A stretch of 7,444 nt of DNA from NCBI GenBank assembly GCA_029858545.1, contig JAOUFA010000176.1, forward strand, positions 1-7,444, read 5' to 3'. A model generated the notes under the pieces. That model worked only from the letters and a program-made list of their open reading frames with translations, ran no database searches and was not told the origin of the DNA. The position numbers were made by a program, and so were the translations under genes. How positions within the stretch are numbered: position 1 is the first letter of the stretch; every line of letters starts with the position of its first letter. Positions 1-6,452 of the stretch are shown here, in pieces. This stretch comes from Betaproteobacteria bacterium (lineage in GTDB: Bacteria > Pseudomonadota > Gammaproteobacteria > Burkholderiales > SG8-39).

Positions 1-331
1 CGGTCTTCCAGGGAAACAGGCCGAAGTGCTGGAACACCATCGCCACGCCCTCGCGCGGTCCGGTCACCGGCGCGCCTTCGATCCGGATGTCTCCCGCCGA
101 GAGCGGCATCAGACCGTCGATCGCGCGTAGCAGCGTGGTCTTGCCACATCCCGAGGGACCGACGATCGCGAGCACCTCGCGTTCGCCGATCTCGACGCTG
201 ACGTCGGCAAAGATCCGGTGCCCGCCGTATTGCTTGCCGGCGCCGGAGATCCGGATGCGTGGCGCGGCTCCCTTGCCGGGCTCCTTCCCGGGGGAGGCGA
301 CGCTTGCGGTGTCCAGGGTGGACGAGTTCAT
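1..331 (-). CDS. ABC transporter ATP-binding protein, nitrate/sulfonate/taurine class (N-terminal part, truncated by window edge)
   Basis: About 110 N-terminal residues are visible; the gene continues beyond the left edge. This is the cytoplasmic ATPase subunit that powers an ABC importer. After a ~30-residue polar leader (Gly/Ala/Ser/Lys-rich) comes the nucleotide-binding fold: a Walker A motif GPSGCGKTT around residues 58-66 and, near the edge, the Q-loop stretch MVFQHFGLFPWKT. The Q-loop followed by LFPW is typical of the SsuB/TauB/NrtD subfamily. The signature, Walker B and H-loop lie outside the window. Start: the ATG at 331 has AAGGA (344-348) 12 nt upstream, rather far; an in-frame ATG at 352 would add seven residues but has no visible ribosome binding site. 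It lies 218 nt downstream of the sulfatase on the same strand, so it may belong to a separate second importer whose other subunits lie to the left. Family is certain; substrate unknown. Confidence 0.9.
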   Translation of the reverse strand, partial: MNSSTLDTASVASPGKEPGKGAAPRIRISGAGKQYGGHRIFADVSVEIGEREVLAIVGPSGCGKTTLLRAIDGLMPLSAGDIRIEGAPVTGPREGVAMVFQHFGLFPWKT

Positions 332-549
332 ATCGTCAGGCAGTCCTTGCATGTTCGGCTTACTCGGCCGACTTTCTTGGGAGAGTCCATCGGTTCGCTG
401 AAATGAAACGACGGGAAGATCAGTTCGCGGCGCGCGAAACCGTGTGCCGATGCAGTGCTCCGTTCAGGGATCGAGGGCAATGATGCACTGGACGCGCAAA
501 GCGGGTCAAGCACCGGGAGGTGCGCCAACTGCGGGGTGCCGGTGTCGCG
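332..549. other. Spacer between sulfatase and the left-hand ABC ATPase
   Basis: No convincing gene is present in this 218-nt stretch on either strand; short open frames here are Arg/Ser-rich with no family resemblance. A possible promoter (480-509, minus strand) is listed separately. There is a 5-bp inverted repeat GCACC/GGTGC with a 4-nt loop at 510-523, but no T-run follows it on the minus strand, so it is not a credible intrinsic terminator. The size of the gap compared with the 3-23 nt gaps between most genes upstream suggests the operon may end or be re-initiated here. Confidence 0.5.
480..509 (-). promoter_or_regulatory. Possible sigma-70 type promoter for the left-hand ABC ATPase
   Basis: On the minus strand, TTGACC (509-504) is followed after 18 nt by CATCAT (485-480). 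This is 5 of 6 matches to the -35 consensus and 4 of 6 to the -10, and would give a leader of roughly 140 nt before the ATG at 331. The -10 is weak and the match could be chance in a region this size; the position in a non-coding gap on the right strand is the main support. Confidence 0.25.
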
Positions 550-1851
550 TCACGGGTGCGGCATATCCTTTTCAGTATAGACGAGCGAGACCCCGGCATC
601 GGCGGGTACCGGCGCGAACTGCGCGTCCCACACCGCGTAGCGCGCACGCATTGCGGCGAGCCGCTCGGCATGGCGTCGGGCGAGGTTGGCGCGCTCGCGT
701 TCGTCGGTCTCGATGTCGAAGAGATATTCGTTGTCCTCGATCGCCAGGTATTTCCAGCGGCCTTCGCGCAACGCGCGCTGATTGCGGTGTTTCATGCGCC
801 AATAGAGCGCGCGTTCGCCTACCGCACGCGGGTCGCGCAGTACGGGCAGCAGCGACATGCCGTCGAGCGGGTACTCGGGATGTGCCGTGACGCCCGCCGC
901 CTCGAAGAAGGTTGCCGTCCAATCCATGGTGATCGCGAACTGCCCGGTCACGCCCCCGGCGGGAATCACCCGCGGCCAGCGCGCGACGTAAGGCACGCGG
1001 ATGCCGCCCTCGGTGAGATCCATCTTGCCGCCGATGAGCGGCCAGTTGTCGGAAAAGCGCTCGCCGCCGTTGTCGCTCGTGAACACGATCAGCGTGTCTT
1101 CGGAAAGGCCGCCCGCTTCGAGCGCGTCAACGACCTGACCGATGCCTTCGTCCATGTGGTGGATCATGCGCTGATAGGTCCGGATCGACCCGCCGTCGAG
1201 GTGGTAGATCCTGCCGATGAGCTCGGGCGCGAGGCGGCCGTCGGCGCGCGTCTCCCAGGGCCAGTGCGGCGCGGTGTAGTGCAGGCTGAGCAGGAACGGC
1301 TGGCGGTCGGTGGCGCGCTCGCGCACGAAGTCCGCGGCGCGCCTCGACAGCAGGTCGGTGAGATAGCCTTCGCGCGAGACTTCCTCGCCGTTCTCGAACA
1401 GGTCGTGCTGTCCCGAGGGATCGGTATGCGTGAAGTAGTCGACGCCACCCGAATACGGACCGAAGTGCTCGTCATAGCCGCTCTTCAGCGGACCGAAATG
1501 CGGTGCAAAACCGAGGTGCCACTTGCCGATGAGCGCGGTGCGGTAGCCTGCCTCGCGCAGACGCGAGGCAAGGGTCGGATGCGCCGGCGGCAGCCCCAGC
1601 ATCGCGTTGCCGCGAGCGCGGCCGGACATCGGTTCTTCGGCCGCACCGCGCAGCCGGTACTGGTAACGCCCGGTGATCAGTCCGAAGCGTGTCGGCGAGC
1701 AGACCGGTGAATTCGAGTAGCCCTGCGAGAAGCGCAGGCCCTGGGCCGCGAGCGCATCGATGCGCGGCGAGACCGGCGCGCGTCCGCCGTAGCAGCCGAG
1801 ATCGGCGTAGCCGAGATCGTCGGCCATGATGAAGACAAAATTGGTCGGCAT
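550..1851 (-). CDS. Type I sulfatase (formylglycine-dependent arylsulfatase-family hydrolase), cytoplasmic
   Basis: A 433-residue member of the alkaline phosphatase/sulfatase superfamily, predicted to hydrolyse a sulfate ester; the substrate is unknown. Visible hallmarks: the N-terminal metal-binding stretch FIMADDLGYADLG with D11 and D12; the CxPxR activation motif CSPTR with C51, the residue converted to formylglycine, followed by the usual GLITGRY; GKWHLG with K110; H191 and the PHW at 195-197; the second metal-site motif TSDNGG with D260 and N261; and K276. All expected catalytic positions appear intact. The length is normal for bacterial arylsulfatases. No signal peptide is present: the protein starts MPTNFVFIMADD, directly with the first beta strand, so it should stay in the cytoplasm. 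The start at 1851 is chosen because homologous sulfatases begin just before this strand; an in-frame ATG at 1920 would overlap the upstream gene. It begins 24 nt after the TctC-like gene's stop, so it is probably cotranscribed. Related phosphonate or phosphodiester hydrolases share the fold, so sulfate specificity is likely, not proven. Confidence 0.93.
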   Translation of the reverse strand: MPTNFVFIMADDLGYADLGCYGGRAPVSPRIDALAAQGLRFSQGYSNSPVCSPTRFGLITGRYQYRLRGAAEEPMSGRARGNAMLGLPPAHPTLASRLREAGYRTALIGKWHLGFAPHFGPLKSGYDEHFGPYSGGVDYFTHTDPSGQHDLFENGEEVSREGYLTDLLSRRAADFVRERATDRQPFLLSLHYTAPHWPWETRADGRLAPELIGRIYHLDGGSIRTYQRMIHHMDEGIGQVVDALEAGGLSEDTLIVFTSDNGGERFSDNWPLIGGKMDLTEGGIRVPYVARWPRVIPAGGVTGQFAITMDWTATFFEAAGVTAHPEYPLDGMSLLPVLRDPRAVGERALYWRMKHRNQRALREGRWKYLAIEDNEYLFDIETDERERANLARRHAERLAAMRARYAVWDAQFAPVPADAGVSLVYTEKDMPHP

Positions 1852-1874
1852 GGCGTCCGAGCGCGGTTCTTCGC

Positions 1875-2840
1875 CTACTGGCCGGGCTTGAACCCCGAAG
1901 CCTTGATGATCGGACCCCACTTCTCATAGTCCGCTTTCTGGATACGACCGAGTTCTTCCGGGCCGTATCCCGTTGGCTCCAGCCCCATGATCTCGAGACG
2001 TTGCTGCAGGCCGGCCGAGTGAATCGCGGTCGCCGCCGCTTTGGCCAGCCTTGCGATGGTCGGCGCGGGAGTCGCCGCCGGCGCCCACAGCCCGTACCAG
2101 CCATAGCCCTCGATGTCGTAGCCCAGTTCCTTGAACGTCGGCACATCGGGAAATGCGGCCGGGCGTTTCGAGCCGGAAGCGGCGAGCACGCGCGCCTTGC
2201 CCGACTTTTCGACCGTCTTGAGATCGGCGACGAGCGTCGTTGCCGCGGCGATTTCTCCCGCGGCAAGCGCCGTCATCGCATTGGCGGTGCCTTTGTACGG
2301 CACATGCGTCATCGTGATCCCCGCGGCGCGGGCGAACATGACGCCGAAAAAGTGCGGCAGGCTCCCCGCGGCGGCGGAGGCGTAGAAACCCGCCTTCGAA
2401 TCCTTCTTGACCAGCGCCACATACTCGGCCAGCGACGTCACCGGCAACTGGGTCGATACCCCCAGGCCGATCTGGAAATTCGACAGGTGGGCGACCGGAG
2501 CGAAGTCCGTGAACGGGTCGTAGCGCAGGTTGCCGAACGAGTGCGGAAAGATCGAAATTGCCGCCACCGGCGACATCAGCAGCGTCCTGCCGTCGGGCGC
2601 CGCGCCCTTGAGCGCTTCGGCCGCGATGCGCCCGCCGGCTCCGACCTTGTTCTCCACGATCACCGGCTGGCCGAGCGATTCGCGCATGCGATCGGCGAGC
2701 AAGCGAGTCAGCGTGTCGCTCGACGCGCCCGCCGGAAAACCGAGCATGATCTTGATCGTGCCCTCCTGCGCGAGCGCAGGCTGCCCTGCGGTGAGCCAGC
2801 CGGCGAGGGCTAGCGTCAGTAGCGTACGCGGCATCACCAT
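1875..2840 (-). CDS. Bug/TctC-family periplasmic substrate-binding protein
   Basis: A 321-residue extracytoplasmic solute receptor of the tripartite tricarboxylate transporter (Bug) family, which usually captures carboxylates and hands them to a TctA/TctB membrane complex. The N-terminus is a clear Sec signal peptide: MVMPR, a hydrophobic core of about 15 residues, and a likely cleavage ALA|QE after residue 24. The mature part has the family order: IKIMLGFPAGASSDTLTRLL (first ligand loop), QPVIVENKVGAGGRIAAEAL (second ligand loop), PDGRTLLM, DPFTDFAPVA, then MTHVPYKG and the C-terminal FPDVPTFKELG. The first loop reads PAGASSD where many relatives have PGGxxD or AGGxxD. The start at 2840 is fixed by GGAGG 7 nt upstream; an in-frame ATG at 2873 lies upstream of that site and would put 11 polar residues before the signal peptide. 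It lies between an ABC permease and a sulfatase, away from tctBA, which are divergent at 5922 onward. Many Bug proteins are orphans, so pairing with these TctBA is an inference. Confidence 0.95.
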   Translation of the reverse strand: MVMPRTLLTLALAGWLTAGQPALAQEGTIKIMLGFPAGASSDTLTRLLADRMRESLGQPVIVENKVGAGGRIAAEALKGAAPDGRTLLMSPVAAISIFPHSFGNLRYDPFTDFAPVAHLSNFQIGLGVSTQLPVTSLAEYVALVKKDSKAGFYASAAAGSLPHFFGVMFARAAGITMTHVPYKGTANAMTALAAGEIAAATTLVADLKTVEKSGKARVLAASGSKRPAAFPDVPTFKELGYDIEGYGWYGLWAPAATPAPTIARLAKAAATAIHSAGLQQRLEIMGLEPTGYGPEELGRIQKADYEKWGPIIKASGFKPGQ

Positions 2841-2847
2841 GGTTCTT

Positions 2848-2852
2848 CCTCC
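2848..2852 (-). promoter_or_regulatory. Strong Shine-Dalgarno that fixes the start of the TctC-like gene
   Basis: GGAGG on the minus strand, within a longer purine run AGGGAGGAAGAA, lies 7 nt before the ATG at 2840. It is the best ribosome binding site on the minus strand of this window and decides between the ATGs at 2840 and 2873. It suggests that the binding protein is translated independently and more strongly than the permease 90 nt upstream. Confidence 0.8.
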
Positions 2853-2930
2853 CTCGTTGTGTGATCCAATCATCGTAACACCAGCGCCAATCCCCGGTCG
2901 CCGGTGCGGCGGCAGGTTTCACAGCGCCGC

Positions 2931-3746
2931 TTACTCGCTGCCTGCGATCTCCTTCTGCCAAGGCGCGACCTTGCTCTCGAGCCAGCTCACCAGCGCCGTC
3001 AGCCCGATGCCGAGGGCCATGAGGACGAACACCGGGACGAACATGCGTGCGGTATCGAAATTGTCGCCCGCCTTGAGAATGATGCCGCCCAGGCCGGTGA
3101 TCGCCGTGAAGAACTCGGCGACGACCATCGCGATGATCGCCCGCCCGACGGCCAGCCGCATCCCGGTCATGATGTAGGGCAAGGTCGCCGGCACGATGAT
3201 CTTCCACATGATTGCCGCGTTCGATGCGACGAATGACGTGCCGACCTCGATCAGCGTCTTCGGGACCGCCTTGACGCCCGCCCAGGTATTGATCGTGATC
3301 GGAAAGATCGAGAGCACGAGGATGATCGCGACCTTGACGCCGAATCCGAGGCCGAACCACAGAACGAACAGCGGAATCAATGCCACCAGCGGCATCGCGT
3401 AAAAGCCGGTGACGTAGATGCCGATGCCGAATTCGGCCCAGCGATAGCGTCCCACGAGCAGTCCCAGCGGGATCCCCGCCAGCATCGCGAGGACATAGCC
3501 GACGGCGAGTGGCTGCAGACTCTCGAACAGAGCGCGGAAAATGATGCCGGTTTCGGCCATCTTTGCGGCCGCCACGAATATCGCCGACGGGTAGGACGCA
3601 AAGATCGGGTTCACACCGCGGCCGAACAGCTCCCACACGCCGGTCGCAACCACGATCGACACAAGCGAGATGATCGCGTTGGGTATCCTGACCGGAAAAG
3701 CGGCGTTGTTCCGGCGCGACGCCGTGTGGTTTGGTTTCGTTTCCAT
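2931..3746 (-). CDS. ABC transporter permease, SsuC/TauC/NrtB class
   Basis: A 271-residue inner-membrane subunit of a nitrate/sulfonate/taurine-type ABC importer. Hydrophobic segments appear around residues 22-41, 80-99, 112-131, 138-153, 190-212 and 235-255, giving the usual six spans after a short polar N-terminus. A cytoplasmic coupling loop resembling the EAA motif lies around residues 166-190 (IEVGTSF ... WKIIVPATLPYI) and should dock with the ATPase; it is somewhat degenerate, with VP where LP is common. Other subfamily marks are the YPSAIF segment near 52-57, typical of the PSP/YPS stretch after the first helix, and the C-terminal GLGGIILKAGDNFDT. Start at 3746 follows the ATPase stop by 15 nt, and the three ABC genes are probably translated as a coupled unit. 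Family certain; substrate not determinable from the permease. Confidence 0.94.
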   Translation of the reverse strand: METKPNHTASRRNNAAFPVRIPNAIISLVSIVVATGVWELFGRGVNPIFASYPSAIFVAAAKMAETGIIFRALFESLQPLAVGYVLAMLAGIPLGLLVGRYRWAEFGIGIYVTGFYAMPLVALIPLFVLWFGLGFGVKVAIILVLSIFPITINTWAGVKAVPKTLIEVGTSFVASNAAIMWKIIVPATLPYIMTGMRLAVGRAIIAMVVAEFFTAITGLGGIILKAGDNFDTARMFVPVFVLMALGIGLTALVSWLESKVAPWQKEIAGSE

Positions 3747-3761
3747 GCCTTGAGCCGCCGG

Positions 3762-4583
3762 TCAGGCAACTGCTTCCCGGCTGTGGTCGTCAATCGCCTT
3801 GAGCGTCTTCCAGATGTGATAGCGCTTTTCCTGGAACTCGTCGGCACCCCGGATCTGCACCATATCGCTGCGCGGCCGCCGGATGCCGACATCGACCACC
3901 TCGTGAATCCGCCCGTGCGGCGTGAAGACGAACACCCGGTCGGAGAGCAGCACCGCTTCGTCGAGGTCGTGGGTGACGAAAATGACCGTCTTGCGCGTTT
4001 TTTCGTGAAGGCTGATGAGTTCGGACTGCATGGATTCCCGGGTCTGTGCGTCGAGAGCGCCGAAGGGCTCGTCCATTAGCAGGACTTCGGGATCGATGGC
4101 GAGCGCGCGGGCAAGTCCCACGCGTTGCTTCATTCCGCCCGAGAGCTGGTCGGGGCGCCGGTCCATCGATTGTTTCAGTCCGACGAGTTCCAGTGCCTGC
4201 CTGGCGATGGCTCTGCGCTCATGCGCCGGTACCCCCTTGACCTCCAGGCCGAACTCGACATTGCCGAGCGCCGTCCGCCACGGCAGCAGTTCGGCATGCT
4301 GGAACACCATACCGCGATCGTAGCCGCAGCGATCGACGATGCGCCCGTCGATTTCGACCGAACCGCTGCTCGCCTGCTCCAACCCCATGACGATTCGCAG
4401 CGTCGTTGTCTTGCCGCAGCCGCTGCGTCCGGTGAATGCGACGAATTCGCCCTCCCGGATGTCGAAAGAGACCGAGTCGAGCGCGCGCACCGCCCGATGG
4501 CGGCCCGCCACCTGGACCCGGAATTCCTTCGCCAGATCACGCGCCCTGACCTTGACCGGGCGGCGGTCCATACCGGCTGCCAT
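3762..4583 (-). CDS. ABC transporter ATP-binding protein, SsuB/TauB/NrtD class
   Basis: A full-length 273-residue ATPase subunit that energises the adjacent permease. All motifs are in order: Walker A GRSGCGKTT (residues 52-60), Q-loop FQH (94-96) followed by AELLPW, signature LSGGMKQR (147-154), Walker B VLLMDEP (167-173), D-loop GALD (175-178) and switch histidine in VTHDLDEA (H205). The LLPW after the Q-loop and the FGALDAQTR D-loop region are typical of the nitrate/sulfonate/taurine group. The second Walker A residue is Arg rather than the common Pro, a tolerated position. The C-terminal ~50 residues (RRPRSDM... to the end) form the short extension usual in this group. The start is 3 nt after the stop of the binding-protein gene (TAG-TCG-ATG), implying translational coupling; an in-frame ATG at 4571 is an alternative. 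Confidence 0.96.
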   Translation of the reverse strand: MAAGMDRRPVKVRARDLAKEFRVQVAGRHRAVRALDSVSFDIREGEFVAFTGRSGCGKTTTLRIVMGLEQASSGSVEIDGRIVDRCGYDRGMVFQHAELLPWRTALGNVEFGLEVKGVPAHERRAIARQALELVGLKQSMDRRPDQLSGGMKQRVGLARALAIDPEVLLMDEPFGALDAQTRESMQSELISLHEKTRKTVIFVTHDLDEAVLLSDRVFVFTPHGRIHEVVDVGIRRPRSDMVQIRGADEFQEKRYHIWKTLKAIDDHSREAVA

Positions 4584-4586
4584 CGA

Positions 4587-5588
4587 CTAGCGGCCGGAGG
4601 AAATCTTTGCCCGCTGCAACGCTTCTGTCCGGAACGATTCGTCGATGTACTGGTCCAGATCGATTTTCTTCTTGAGATCGCCCAGCCGCAGCATCTCGCT
4701 CTGCAACCATTCGATTTTGTCGCGCGGAATCTCGGAGGTCACCGATACATACCCCTTGAGCTTCGCCTCGTCATAGATATAGCCGAATTCCGGAGCGCTG
4801 ACCGGTTTGTCGTTGATCCTGGCGGAGAGCTTGAGCGTTTCTTCGCGATGCTTTAGCGCGTAGTCCAGGCCTTCCATGTACCCGGCGAGGAAGTTGATGA
4901 CGTCCTCGCGTCGGCCCTTGAGCGTGTCGACCTTGGCAACGACCACGAAACGCGGATATTCGGGAACGATGTCAGCGGAAAGTCCCATGATCCGGATCCC
5001 CAGCTTTTCGGCGGCGGGGATGAATTCCGAGGAAGCCGCGGTCGCGTCGACCTTGCCGCTCGCCAGCGCGCGGATACGGCCGGCGCTTCCGCCGGCGTTG
5101 GCGATCTTGATCGAATCCGGGTCCACACCTTGGCGCTTGAGCATGGCACGGGCGAGCACGTCGGTGATCGAACCGGGCGCCGAAATCGCGAAGGTCGTCC
5201 CTTTGAGCCCCTGCCAGTTCTTGATGTCCTTGCGCGCAAAAAGCGCGAAGGGTAGTCCGGGCATCGACGAGCCGATGAAACGGATATTGGCGCCGTTCGC
5301 GATGGCGGCGAGCGGGCTGCTCGGGCTCGGCTCGCCCGAGTCCAGTTCCCCGGCAAGCAGCGCGCGGGTCACGTCGTTATTGCCGCGAAGGTTCACGAAT
5401 TCGACATCGAGTCCGCGCGCTTTGAAGAAACCCTTCTCGCTCGCCATGTAGAAGAAACCTGCATCGGCTTTCGCCTGCACGATCCCATGGCGCCACTTCA
5501 CTTGCGCCTGGACCTGCAGGGGCGCGGCCGCCAGCACGGCAAGACACAGCGCCCAGGCGGTCCACAGCGGATTGAAAGTGCGTGTCAT
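4587..5588 (-). CDS. ABC transporter periplasmic substrate-binding protein, NMT1/SsuA-like
   Basis: A 333-residue periplasmic receptor, first gene of the minus-strand operon. It has a Sec signal peptide: MTRTFNPLW, a hydrophobic core (A11-A22) and a likely cleavage VQA|QV after residue 28. The mature part resembles the NMT1/THI5-like and SsuA/TauA/NrtA group: a first strand then GFFYMASEKGFFKARGLDVE (the common pattern 'ligand appears, then periplasmic site next to G-FF---GL-VE'), LAGELDSGEPSPSSPLAAI, the hinge phrase WQGLKGTTFAISAPGS, and IRALASGKVDATAASSEF. Members bind sulfonates, taurine, nitrate, pyrimidine precursors or aromatic acids, so the class does not give the ligand. The start at 5588 is supported by GGAG (5600-5597 on the minus strand) 8 nt upstream. 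It lies beside the ATPase and permease, which complete the importer, and faces tctB across a 333-nt divergent control region. Confidence 0.93.
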   Translation of the reverse strand: MTRTFNPLWTAWALCLAVLAAAPLQVQAQVKWRHGIVQAKADAGFFYMASEKGFFKARGLDVEFVNLRGNNDVTRALLAGELDSGEPSPSSPLAAIANGANIRFIGSSMPGLPFALFARKDIKNWQGLKGTTFAISAPGSITDVLARAMLKRQGVDPDSIKIANAGGSAGRIRALASGKVDATAASSEFIPAAEKLGIRIMGLSADIVPEYPRFVVVAKVDTLKGRREDVINFLAGYMEGLDYALKHREETLKLSARINDKPVSAPEFGYIYDEAKLKGYVSVTSEIPRDKIEWLQSEMLRLGDLKKKIDLDQYIDESFRTEALQRAKISSGR

Positions 5589-5757
5589 CTTGCTGTCTCC
5601 ATGCCGGTTGTCGATTTATTCCGCCACCCGCGAAATCCGGTGCAGATCACCTCTGGCATCCCCCCAAAAGACCGATGCCTGCGCGTGGACCGGCGACCAG
5701 CACGCGAATCCGCAGCTTGGTCCATGCAAGGCGGATTATGCAACAAGCGGCAAGACT

Positions 5758-5774
5758 GTCGTTCCGGAATCGAC
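5758..5774. repeat. Imperfect inverted repeat around TTCCGGAA, possible operator
   Basis: The core TTCCGGAA (5762-5769) is a perfect 8-bp palindrome. It is flanked by GTCG (5758-5761) on the left and CGAC (5771-5774) on the right, which are reverse complements, with one unpaired T at 5770. It is in the divergent intergenic region, about 31-32 bp centre to centre from the 17-bp repeat at 5789-5805. A binding site for a dimeric regulator is plausible, not shown. Confidence 0.4.
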
Positions 5775-5788
5775 GCTGGTTCACAATT

Positions 5789-5805
5789 CGCAGGAAATTC
5801 CTGCG
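5789..5805. repeat. Perfect 17-bp inverted repeat, candidate operator
   Basis: CGCAGGAA (5789-5796) and TTCCTGCG (5798-5805) are exact reverse complements separated by a single A at 5797. A perfect 8-bp arm at this spacing is unlikely by chance in a 333-nt region. It sits about 117 nt before tctB and about 200 nt before the binding-protein gene. The size fits a dimeric transcription factor site rather than a terminator, since no T-run follows on either strand. The regulator is not encoded in this window. Confidence 0.5.
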
Positions 5806-5894
5806 CGCTGCCCGGTTCGGAGGGCACGCGCGGAAGACATCGGCTCGATGCGAACCGACCGTCGCCGCAGATGCCTTGCCGCGTCTGCGGCTTG

Positions 5895-5900
5895 TATACT
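5895..5900 (+). promoter_or_regulatory. Possible -10 element for tctBA
   Basis: TATACT matches the sigma-70 -10 consensus at 5 of 6 positions. If used, transcription would start around 5906-5908, giving a leader of about 15 nt that barely includes the ribosome binding site. No good -35 lies at 16-18 nt; the nearest, TTGCCG at 5876-5881, leaves only 13 nt. An activator bound upstream could compensate, in line with the inverted repeats at 5758-5805. Confidence 0.3.
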
Positions 5901-5910
5901 GCGCGCCCTG

Positions 5911-5915
5911 GGAGG
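5911..5915 (+). promoter_or_regulatory. Shine-Dalgarno that fixes the start of tctB
   Basis: GGAGG within GGGAGGA lies 6 nt before the ATG at 5922. It decides the start of tctB, since the open frame continues upstream as far as 5487 with non-family sequence. Confidence 0.8.
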
Positions 5916-5921
5916 ACGGGT

Positions 5922-6410
5922 ATGCAAGACAAATTCAGACTGACCGAAGTATGGTGCGAATTCGCGCTGCTCTTTATCTTCGGCGCTTTTTATGTGGCGG
6001 CGATGCCGCTGCCGCAGGAATCGAGGCAGTTTCCGCAGCTTCTGGCGGTCGCCAGCCTCGCCATGACGGCGATCGCGCTGGTGATGGGTTTTGCCCGCAA
6101 GGGCACGGGGCGGCGCGAGATCGCCGGCGTCGACGATACCGAACTGACGGTTCTGGACGCCGATGCCAGACGGGCGCGCAGGAAGCGGTATTACCAGGCC
6201 TGGGCGATCATCCTGGTGTCCACCGGCGTTGGCCTGCTGGGCGGGTTTCTTTTCAGCGCATTGTGTCTGTTCTCGGGCTTTGCGCTGTTCTTCGGCAGCC
6301 GGCAGAAGCTGGCAAGGGGCATGATCATCGGCGTTGCCATGACGATCGTGGTCTATCTTGTATTCGGAGTGGTCATGGGGGTTCCACTGCTGGAGGGCCT
6401 CCTCACGTAG
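5922..6410 (+). CDS. tctB: TctB-family small membrane subunit of a tripartite tricarboxylate transporter
   Basis: A 162-residue integral membrane protein, the small subunit that accompanies TctA and the periplasmic TctC receptor. Sequence features: a short polar N-terminus, hydrophobic segments around residues 14-30, 37-57, 93-125 (probably two closely spaced helices) and 133-153, and a charged loop 59-92 rich in Arg/Asp. This four- to five-span layout with a long charged central loop, and QFPQLLA at the start of the second helix, is the usual TctB (DUF1468) pattern; overall sequence conservation in this family is low, so position next to tctA carries much of the call. The start at 5922 is set by GGAGG 6 nt upstream. 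The stop is 42 nt before the tctA start; the two are almost certainly cotranscribed. Confidence 0.9.
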   Translation: MQDKFRLTEVWCEFALLFIFGAFYVAAMPLPQESRQFPQLLAVASLAMTAIALVMGFARKGTGRREIAGVDDTELTVLDADARRARRKRYYQAWAIILVSTGVGLLGGFLFSALCLFSGFALFFGSRQKLARGMIIGVAMTIVVYLVFGVVMGVPLLEGLLT

Positions 6411-6452
6411 CTTGGCCGTCCGGCGGAAAGAGACTAAAGAGAAGATGAAATC

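Larger units (their letters stand above)
5589..5921. promoter_or_regulatory. Divergent intergenic control region between the ABC/sulfatase operon and tctBA
   Basis: This 333-nt stretch has no gene with family resemblance on either strand; the open frames crossing it are Arg/Ser/Pro-rich. It should contain the promoters of both divergent operons. Two inverted repeats (5758-5774 and 5789-5805) and a possible -10 for tctB are listed separately. On the minus side, GGAG at 5597-5600 serves the binding-protein gene and an A/T-rich patch AATAAATC lies around 5613-5620, but no clear promoter could be assigned there. Confidence 0.7.

Noticed and set aside
510..523. GCACC/GGTGC hairpin downstream of the sulfatase as an intrinsic terminator
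   Set aside because: The stem has only 5 bp and is followed by just two T residues on the minus strand.
520..1710. Open frame of about 396 codons on the plus strand, opposite the sulfatase
   Set aside because: It is the antisense shadow of a GC-rich gene: Arg/Ala/Val-rich, no family motifs, while the minus strand shows a complete sulfatase with all catalytic motifs.
1852..1920. Sulfatase start at 1920
   Set aside because: It would add 23 residues that do not look like a signal peptide and overlap the end of the TctC-like gene; the fold begins directly after the ATG at 1851.
2841..2873. TctC-like gene start at 2873
   Set aside because: The best ribosome binding site lies downstream of this ATG, and the added residues are polar and precede a normal signal peptide that begins at 2840.
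1924..3636. Open frame of about 570 codons on the minus strand running across the permease and TctC-like genes
   Set aside because: It is out of frame with both genes, is Arg/Gly-rich with no recognisable domain, and ignores the strong ribosome binding site at 2848-2852.
5487..5921. N-terminal extension of tctB by 145 codons
   Set aside because: The extension has no family resemblance and overlaps the start of the divergent binding-protein gene; GGAGG 6 nt before 5922 marks the true start.
5585..5932. Open frame of 115 codons on the minus strand across the divergent intergenic region
   Set aside because: Cys/Arg/Ser/Pro-rich composition with no motif, overlap with the starts of both neighbouring genes, and no ribosome binding site noticed.
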